Positions 1 to 3,872 of a stretch of 5,142 bases of DNA are shown one piece after another. Made by a program: the position numbers and the translations under genes. The DNA lies in assembly GCA_900754075.1 (NCBI GenBank), contig CAAEBN010000069.1:1-5142 (forward strand). The letters run 5' to 3'. The stretch is from an uncultured Collinsella sp. (lineage in GTDB: Bacteria; Actinomycetota; Coriobacteriia; Coriobacteriales; Coriobacteriaceae). The notes under the pieces were generated by a model. It worked only from the letters and a program-made list of their open reading frames with translations. It did no database searches and was not told the DNA's origin. Numbering within the stretch: the stretch's first letter is position 1; the number at the start of each line of letters is the position of its first letter.

Positions 1-1721
1 ACAAGGTCGAGTACAACACGGACGATTACACGATTTATTACACCAAGAAGGGCGAGGACGAGAACATCGCCTATAAGACGACCGGTGTGCCGAATGACGC
101 GGGCTTTACCGATCGCGTGCTTGAATCTGGCGCCTCGCTTGAGTCGGTTGTTCCCGATAAGAACTCGGGCCTGATGACCTACTACTTGCTCACCCTCATT
201 CTTCCCATAGCCATCTTCTTCCTGATCGGTTGGTGGCTCAACCGCCGCATGAAGAAGGCCATGGGCGATGATGGTCCGTCGATGAACTTTGGCGGCGGTG
301 GCTTTGGCGGCGGTGGACTGGGCAAGTCCGGCGCGCGCGTGATCGCCTCCAAGGACGTGGGCGTGACCTTTAAGGATGTCGCCGGCCAGGAAGAGGCCAA
401 GGAATCCCTCAAGGAGGTCGTCGACTTTCTGGAGAAGCCGCAGCGCTACGAGGAGATCGGCGCCAAGCTGCCGCGCGGTGCTCTCCTTGTTGGCCCTCCG
501 GGCACCGGTAAGACCCTGCTCGCCAAGGCCGTTGCCGGCGAGGCGGGCGTGCCGTTCTTTAGTATTTCTGGTTCTGAGTTCGTCGAGATGTTTGTCGGCC
601 GCGGTGCCGCCAAGGTTCGCGATTTGTTTAAGCAGGCCAAGGAAAAGGCCCCGTGTATCGTGTTCATCGACGAGATCGATACCATCGGCAAGAAGCGCGA
701 TGGCGGCGGCTTTAGTGGCAACGACGAGCGCGAGCAGACGCTCAACCAGCTGCTGACCGAGATGGACGGCTTCGATAACCACAAGGGTATTGTCGTTCTC
801 GCTGCTACCAACCGTCCCGACAGCCTTGATCCGGCCCTGTTGCGCCCCGGCCGTTTTGACCGCCGTATCCCCGTTGAGCTGCCCGACCTGACCGGCCGTA
901 AGAACATTCTTGAGTTGCATGCCAAGAGCGTGAAGACGCAGCCGCCGATCGACCTGACCGCGATTGCCCGCGCCACGCCCGGTGCCTCGGGCGCCGACCT
1001 GGCCAACATCATCAACGAGGGTGCCCTGCGTGCCGTTCGCGAGGGTCGCAAGCGCGCCACGCAGGACGATTTTGAGGAGTCGGTGGAGGTCGTCATCGCC
1101 GGTCAGCAGCGCAAGTCCACGGTGCTTTCCGACCACGAGAAGCAGGTCGTTTCTTACCACGAGATTGGCCATGCCATTGTCGCCGCTCGCCAGAAGGGCT
1201 CCGCGCCGGTCACGAAGATCACCATCGTTCCGCGCACGAGCGGTGCCCTGGGCTACACCATGCAGGTCGAGGAGGACGAGCGTTTCCTGACCACGCGCCA
1301 GGAGGTGCTGGACAAGCTCGCCGTCTACTGTGGTGGCCGTGCAGCCGAGGAACTCATCTTTGGCGAGATGACGACCGGTGCCGCCAACGATATCGAGCAG
1401 GCCACCAAGCTCGCCCGCAACATGGTGACGCGCTTTGGTATGTCCGATGAGTTTGGCATGATGGCGCTCGGTACCGTTCAGAATGCGTACCTCAACCAGG
1501 ACACGTCGCTCACCTGCGCCCCCGGTACGGCCGAGCGCGTGGACGCGATTGTCGCCAAGCTGATCGAGGATGCGCACGACCGCGCCCTGCAGATCCTGAA
1601 GGAGAACAAGTTTAAGCTCCACGAGCTGGCTCGTTATCTGTACAAGAAGGAGACGATCACGGGCGAGGAGTTTATGAATCTCCTCACGCGCGAGAATCCG
1701 CTGATGCCAAAGCAGCAGTAA
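1..1721 (+). CDS. ftsH: FtsH-type ATP-dependent membrane zinc metalloprotease (5' end outside window)
   Basis: This membrane-anchored AAA+ protease unfolds and degrades misfolded membrane proteins and short-lived regulators. The frame is open from base 3, giving 572 visible residues, and ends at TAA 1719-1721. In order it shows the end of the extracytoplasmic domain (residues 1-56), a transmembrane helix (about 60-79) followed by RRMKK, a Gly-rich linker (97-105), Walker A GPPGTGKT (bases 492-515), Walker B IVFIDEID (657-680), the second region of homology with arginine fingers in RPGRFDRR (843-866), the zinc motif HEIGH (1158-1172) and the probable third ligand Asp463 in AANDIEQ (1389-1391). 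The first membrane helix lies upstream of the window. Two deviations from textbook FtsH are HEIGH instead of HEAGH and pore loop MFVGRG with Arg200 where Val or Met is usual. From memory, HEIGH and the LTC-containing C-terminal region resemble a clostridial FtsH subgroup. Family assignment is firm; which paralogue it is cannot be told. Confidence 0.96.
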   Translation, partial: KVEYNTDDYTIYYTKKGEDENIAYKTTGVPNDAGFTDRVLESGASLESVVPDKNSGLMTYYLLTLILPIAIFFLIGWWLNRRMKKAMGDDGPSMNFGGGGFGGGGLGKSGARVIASKDVGVTFKDVAGQEEAKESLKEVVDFLEKPQRYEEIGAKLPRGALLVGPPGTGKTLLAKAVAGEAGVPFFSISGSEFVEMFVGRGAAKVRDLFKQAKEKAPCIVFIDEIDTIGKKRDGGGFSGNDEREQTLNQLLTEMDGFDNHKGIVVLAATNRPDSLDPALLRPGRFDRRIPVELPDLTGRKNILELHAKSVKTQPPIDLTAIARATPGASGADLANIINEGALRAVREGRKRATQDDFEESVEVVIAGQQRKSTVLSDHEKQVVSYHEIGHAIVAARQKGSAPVTKITIVPRTSGALGYTMQVEEDERFLTTRQEVLDKLAVYCGGRAAEELIFGEMTTGAANDIEQATKLARNMVTRFGMSDEFGMMALGTVQNAYLNQDTSLTCAPGTAERVDAIVAKLIEDAHDRALQILKENKFKLHELARYLYKKETITGEEFMNLLTRENPLMPKQQ

Positions 1722-1742
1722 TACTGGTTGCGCAGTGTCAAT

Positions 1743-1779
1743 CGCCCCATTTGAGTGCCCATCTCAAATGGGGCGTTTT
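1743..1779 (+). terminator. Intrinsic terminator after ftsH
   Basis: A perfect 13-bp stem (1743-1755 with 1763-1775) encloses a 7-base loop and is followed by TTTT (1776-1779). It lies 21 bases after the ftsH stop codon and fits Rho-independent termination. The T-tract is only four bases, so some read-through into the next gene, which starts 18 bases later, is plausible. Confidence 0.85.
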
Positions 1780-1783
1780 GCGT

Positions 1784-1789
1784 GGGGAG
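1784..1789 (+). promoter_or_regulatory. Ribosome binding site of the DUF523 gene
   Basis: GGGGAG lies 8 bases before ATG 1798. It decides the start: an upstream in-frame start at 1735 would run through the terminator hairpin and has no comparable purine-rich site. Confidence 0.8.
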
Positions 1790-1797
1790 TGTTGTAT

Positions 1798-2253
1798 ATG
1801 AAGATCGTGGTGAGCGCCTGTTTAATGGGCGAGAGCTGCAAGTATAACGGGCTCGACAACTATCATCGAGAGCTGGTCGAGGCTTGCGAGCGCACGGGGA
1901 CCGAGGTCCTGTTGGTATGCCCTGAGGTTTTTGGCGGCCTGCCCACACCGCGCAAGCCGTCCGAGATTGTGGACGGCGAGGTCCGTACCTGCGAGGGCAT
2001 CTCGGTTGATCGCGAATTTCGCCTGGGTGCCCAACGTGCGCTCGATATGTGCGAGCAAGCGGGTGGCCCGGATGAGATCGTCGCGTGCATCCTGCAAGAT
2101 CGCAGTCCCTCGTGCGGCGTCGGCCGTATCTACGACGGAACCTTCAGCGGTATGCTCACCGCGGGCAACGGTGTTTTCGTCGACCTGCTGCTGCGTCACG
2201 GGTACCGTGTGATCCCCGCAAACGAATTTGACCCCAGCATGCTGGAGCAATAA
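1798..2253 (+). CDS. DUF523 family protein (TudS-like, probable iron-sulfur protein)
   Basis: This is a 151-residue protein, the usual size for single-domain DUF523. Recognisable motifs are SACLMG (residues 6-11), VCPEVFGGLPTPR (40-52), SPSCG (103-107) and the C-terminal YDGTFSG...GNGV stretch. DUF523 includes TudS, a thiouracil desulfurase in which three conserved cysteines hold a [4Fe-4S] cluster. Cys8, Cys41 and Cys106 sit in the three conserved motifs and are the likely ligands here (inferred). Further cysteines are at 14, 30, 65, 85 and 97. No signal peptide or membrane segment is seen, so it should be cytoplasmic. ATG 1798 is chosen because of GGGGAG at 1784-1789. The gene sits just behind the ftsH terminator, with little space for its own promoter, and its stop codon touches the next terminator. 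Family call is strong; desulfurase activity is only a possibility and the substrate is unknown. Confidence 0.9.
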   Translation: MKIVVSACLMGESCKYNGLDNYHRELVEACERTGTEVLLVCPEVFGGLPTPRKPSEIVDGEVRTCEGISVDREFRLGAQRALDMCEQAGGPDEIVACILQDRSPSCGVGRIYDGTFSGMLTAGNGVFVDLLLRHGYRVIPANEFDPSMLEQ

Positions 2254-2294
2254 AAAACCACCACAAAGGTGCCTGTCCCCTTTGTGGTGGTTTT
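2254..2294. terminator. Bidirectional terminator between convergent genes
   Basis: A perfect 16-bp inverted repeat (2254-2269 with 2279-2294) has a 9-base loop, TGCCTGTCC. The stem starts with AAAA and ends with TTTT, so a T-rich tail follows the GC-rich stem on either strand. It begins right after the DUF523 stop codon and lies 9 bases beyond the stop codon of the reverse-strand dehydrogenase, so it can end transcripts from both sides. Confidence 0.9.
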
Positions 2295-2303
2295 GGGCTA
2301 GGC

Positions 2304-3386
2304 CTAGAGGGTGTGGCCGTAGGCGTCGGCGGCCTTGATGGCGGCGGCGAACTTTTCGTCCGTGAAGGGCTCGGGGTTGCCCTGCTTCCACTCGTTGGTG
2401 GCGTGTGCGAACTCGCAAAGGGCGGGGATATCTGCCTCGGAAAGCCCGACCTGCTCAAGCGTCACGGGCAGCCCCATCTGCTTGTTAAAGGTGGCGTAGC
2501 GCTCAAGGTTCTCGGTGTCGCCCGTGTAGGCGAACAACACGAGCACGCCCAGGCTCACGACCTCGCCGTGCAGGTAGGTGCCCTCACGCGGAATGCTGCA
2601 GGTGGCATTGTAGAACGCGTGCGCCACGCTCGAGTTGTAGTAGTAATCGTTCTGGTTGGTCAGGTTCGAGACATAGCCCGTGTTGACCACGATATCGAGC
2701 GCGATCTGCTTGACGGCCTCGCTCGACAGGTCCTGGCGCACGTCCTCAAGACCCTGGACGCCATAGGTAAACAGCGGCTCGGAGCAGGTGTGGGCGAGTG
2801 CCAGGCCAAGACCGGCGGTGTGCTCCAAATCACCGGCGCTCGTGGCGTACTCGACCTCGGGCTGCTTAGAGAGGGCATCGCCCACACCAGCCCAGAAGTA
2901 CTCTGCCGGAGCCTCGGCGATGATCTTGGGGTTGATGAAGATGTGCGCCGGTCGGTTGGGGTACGAATAGCCCTCGAGCGAGCCGTCGTCGTTGTACACG
3001 ACGGCAATGGCGGTCGCAGCGGAGCAGTTGGAGCAAATCGTCGGCACCGTAAAGACGATCTTCTTGAGCTCGATGGCTGCGGTCTTCACGGTGTCGAGCG
3101 CCTTGCCGCCGCCGCATGCGATAAGCACGTCAGCTTCCTGGCAGGCAGGGGTATTCACGACCTTGGCGATATTGGCACGCGTACTGTTGGTGCCGTAGAC
3201 GCGCGTCTCGAGAATTTCGACGTCGGTACCCGCCAGCGCAGCTTCGATACCGGGAAGTGCTGCGGCCAGTGCCCGCTTGCCACCGATGATCGCGACCTTC
3301 TTCGCGCCGTACTCGGCCAGCACGCCGGGCAGCTCGTCAAAGCAATCCTCGCCAACGGTGTAGTCGCTCATTCCAATCGTGCGCAT
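2304..3386 (-). CDS. Iron-containing alcohol dehydrogenase family, glycerol dehydrogenase-like
   Basis: This is a 360-residue NAD(P)-dependent, metal-dependent polyol or alcohol dehydrogenase, presumably cytoplasmic; the family is usually about 350-390 residues. The N-terminal nucleotide-binding half has VAIIGGKRA (31-39), GGGKALDTVK (92-101) and VPTICSNCSAATA (114-126). The C-terminal helical half carries the metal ligands: Asp170 in GVGDALSK, His256 in VAHAFYNA and His273 in LHGEVVSLG, with spacing very close to bacterial GldA. Where GldA has a substrate-contacting Asp in its STDAPCS motif, this protein appears to have Cys121, so a substrate other than glycerol is likely. Start ATG 3384-3386 is preceded on the reverse strand by GAAAGAAGG, 5 bases upstream. 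The stop is TAG, with a second in-frame TAG two codons later. It is transcribed alone, convergent with DUF523 and divergent from ileS. Family call is strong; substrate is unassigned. Confidence 0.92.
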   Translation of the reverse strand: MRTIGMSDYTVGEDCFDELPGVLAEYGAKKVAIIGGKRALAAALPGIEAALAGTDVEILETRVYGTNSTRANIAKVVNTPACQEADVLIACGGGKALDTVKTAAIELKKIVFTVPTICSNCSAATAIAVVYNDDGSLEGYSYPNRPAHIFINPKIIAEAPAEYFWAGVGDALSKQPEVEYATSAGDLEHTAGLGLALAHTCSEPLFTYGVQGLEDVRQDLSSEAVKQIALDIVVNTGYVSNLTNQNDYYYNSSVAHAFYNATCSIPREGTYLHGEVVSLGVLVLFAYTGDTENLERYATFNKQMGLPVTLEQVGLSEADIPALCEFAHATNEWKQGNPEPFTDEKFAAAIKAADAYGHTL

Positions 3387-3391
3387 AGCAA

Positions 3392-3397
3392 CCTTCT
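3392..3397 (-). promoter_or_regulatory. Ribosome binding site of the dehydrogenase gene
   Basis: Reverse-strand AGAAGG, within GAAAGAAGG, ends 5 bases before ATG 3386 and supports this start over the in-frame ATG five codons further in. Confidence 0.75.
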
Positions 3398-3507
3398 TTC
3401 GTTCGATAAAGTGCTTTCAGGTATTTTGCTCCAAGAGAAGGTCCACAGCCGCGAGAAATTTCGAACGTATAAAACCAGTGTTGAGGGTTTTTCGCCGGCG
3501 CGGAACG
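3398..3507. promoter_or_regulatory. Divergent intergenic region with probable dehydrogenase promoter
   Basis: About 110 bases between the dehydrogenase ribosome site and the ileS promoter, AT-richer than the flanking genes. On the reverse strand, TTGGAG (plus 3429-3434) is followed after 17 bases by CTTTAT, a weak -35/-10 pair. TTTTAT, preceded by TGG, is another candidate near 3468-3476. The related strings TTTCGTTCGATAAA (3397-3410) and TTTCGAACGTATAAA (3459-3473) could be operator half-sites. No convincing gene is present. The exact promoter cannot be settled by eye. Confidence 0.35.
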
Positions 3508-3516
3508 TGCTAGCAT
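3508..3516 (+). promoter_or_regulatory. Probable extended -10 promoter of the ileS leader
   Basis: TGCTAGCAT matches an extended -10 element (TGn plus TAGCAT) and would place the transcript start near 3523-3526, just before the first conserved T-box sequences. No good -35 is seen at normal spacing; TTGAGG at 3481-3486 is 24 bases upstream, too far for a standard promoter. Confidence 0.55.
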
Positions 3517-3534
3517 ACTCCGCATAAGCGTTGA

Positions 3535-3619
3535 TGGGGACGAGTAGTCGGCCGTCCGCATGCTACAGAGAGCGGGAAGCGCTGAGAACCCGTGCATGCG
3601 ACCGATGAAAATCACCCCG
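3535..3619 (+). promoter_or_regulatory. T-box Stem I with AUC specifier loop
   Basis: Basal pairing GGGG 3536-3539 with CCCC 3615-3618 leads into the specifier loop: CGAGTAG on the 5' side (AGTA S-turn) and TGAAAATCA on the 3' side. Above it TCGG 3548-3551 pairs with CCGA 3602-3605, CGCATGC 3557-3563 with GCATGCG 3594-3600, and CGGG 3573-3576 with CCCG 3589-3592. AGAGAG (3567-3572) and GCTGAGAA (3581-3588) are the apical tRNA-elbow-binding elements. ATC at 3611-3613 is the in-register specifier, preceded by GAAA and followed by a purine as in other T-boxes; it would pair with the GAU anticodon of tRNA-Ile. Confidence 0.85.
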
Positions 3620-3741
3620 GAGCTGCGGTCCCAACGGACGTGCCGCGCAGGTTCGTCTTAGTAGACATCGCCGAGATGGTCGTCGATACAGACCAGCCGA
3701 GTAACGGATGCGAGCGCGCGGCGACGCGAGCGAGGGCATCT

Positions 3742-3809
3742 AAGCTGGGTGGTTAAGCGAAGAGCTTTTACGGGCAGACTGCCCGTTTTGTGGCGCTTCG
3801 TCCCAGCTT
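3742..3809 (+). promoter_or_regulatory. T-box antiterminator
   Basis: Helix A1 is AAGCTGGG 3742-3749 with CCCAGCTT 3802-3809 (8 bp). Helix A2 is 3757-3762 (GCGAAG) with 3796-3801 (CTTCGT), six pairs including one G-U. Between them is a 7-base bulge TGGTTAA (3750-3756). Its first four bases, TGGT, are complementary to the 3' ACCA end of tRNA-Ile, whose discriminator base is A. The 3' strand overlaps the terminator stem, so the two structures exclude each other. Confidence 0.85.
3771..3789 (+). terminator. Small GC hairpin with T4 inside the antiterminator loop
   Basis: CGGGCA (3771-3776) pairs with TGCCCG (3780-3785) around a GAC triloop, followed by TTTT (3786-3789). It lies in the loop that joins the two antiterminator strands. 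It may simply compact that loop, or act as a weak extra terminator; the T-tract is short. Confidence 0.5.
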
Positions 3810-3829
3810 GTAGGGACGGGCGCTTTTTT
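3793..3829 (+). terminator. T-box-regulated terminator upstream of ileS
   Basis: Stem 3793-3804 pairs with 3813-3823: CGTCCC with GGGACG, a T-G pair, one bulged T, then GCGC with GCGC. The loop is AGCTTGTA and T6 (3824-3829) follows. Its left arm shares 3796-3804 with the antiterminator, so tRNA binding that stabilises the antiterminator prevents it forming. Confidence 0.9.
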
Positions 3830-3839
3830 GGTGCCCAGA

Positions 3840-3853
3840 GGGCGTGCGCGCCC
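3840..3853 (+). other. Small hairpin before the ileS ribosome binding site
   Basis: GGGCG and CGCCC pair around a TGCG tetraloop, ten bases after the regulated T-tract and eight bases before the ribosome site at 3862-3868. It would form the 5' part of the mRNA just downstream of the terminator. Function is unknown; it does not sequester the ribosome site. Confidence 0.4.
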
Positions 3854-3861
3854 ATGACAAG

Positions 3862-3868
3862 AAAGGGG
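3862..3868 (+). promoter_or_regulatory. Ribosome binding site of ileS
   Basis: AAAGGGG ends 4 bases before GTG 3873, with AAAGG at a normal 6-base distance. It selects the GTG start; ATG 3897, eight codons further in, has no such site. Confidence 0.75.
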
Positions 3869-3872
3869 TACC

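Larger units (their letters stand above)
3524..3829 (+). promoter_or_regulatory. T-box riboswitch (tRNA-Ile responsive) controlling ileS
   Basis: This leader RNA binds uncharged tRNA-Ile and switches between terminator and antiterminator before ileS. Visible parts, in order, are Stem I with the conserved GATGGGGACGAGTAG start (3533-3547) and AGAGAG (3567-3572), specifier codon ATC (3611-3613), linker hairpins (3623-3650, 3655-3666, 3677-3695), a GC-rich hairpin closed by GATGC/GCATC (3707-3740), the T-box core GGGTGGTTAAGCG (3747-3759), and a terminator ending in T6 (3824-3829). The downstream gene is isoleucyl-tRNA synthetase, matching the Ile codon. The competing structures and T-run indicate transcriptional control, unlike the translation-controlled ileS T-boxes known in many actinobacteria. 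The 5' boundary is estimated from the promoter. Confidence 0.92.

Noticed and set aside
87..1721. A GTG at 87 as the true start of the FtsH gene
   Set aside because: The frame is open upstream to base 3 and encodes plausible FtsH extracytoplasmic sequence; a start here would also drop the first membrane helix. The gene is cut by the window edge.
1735..1797. A longer N-terminus for the DUF523 protein
   Set aside because: These 21 codons overlap the terminator hairpin, do not resemble DUF523, and lack a ribosome site, whereas ATG 1798 has one and starts exactly at the family's N-terminal motif.
2298..2307. Perfect palindrome CTAGGCCTAG at the dehydrogenase stop
   Set aside because: It arises from tandem in-frame TAG codons around GCC on the reverse strand; too short to call an operator without conservation data.
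1822..2418. 198-codon reverse frame across DUF523 and the terminator
   Set aside because: It runs through the bidirectional terminator and overlaps two genes with strong family motifs; its translation is Arg/His-rich without recognisable features.
2313..3527. 404-codon forward open frame antisense to the dehydrogenase
   Set aside because: Low-complexity Val/Gly/Leu-rich translation with no family motifs; it mirrors GC-rich codon usage of the well-supported reverse gene.
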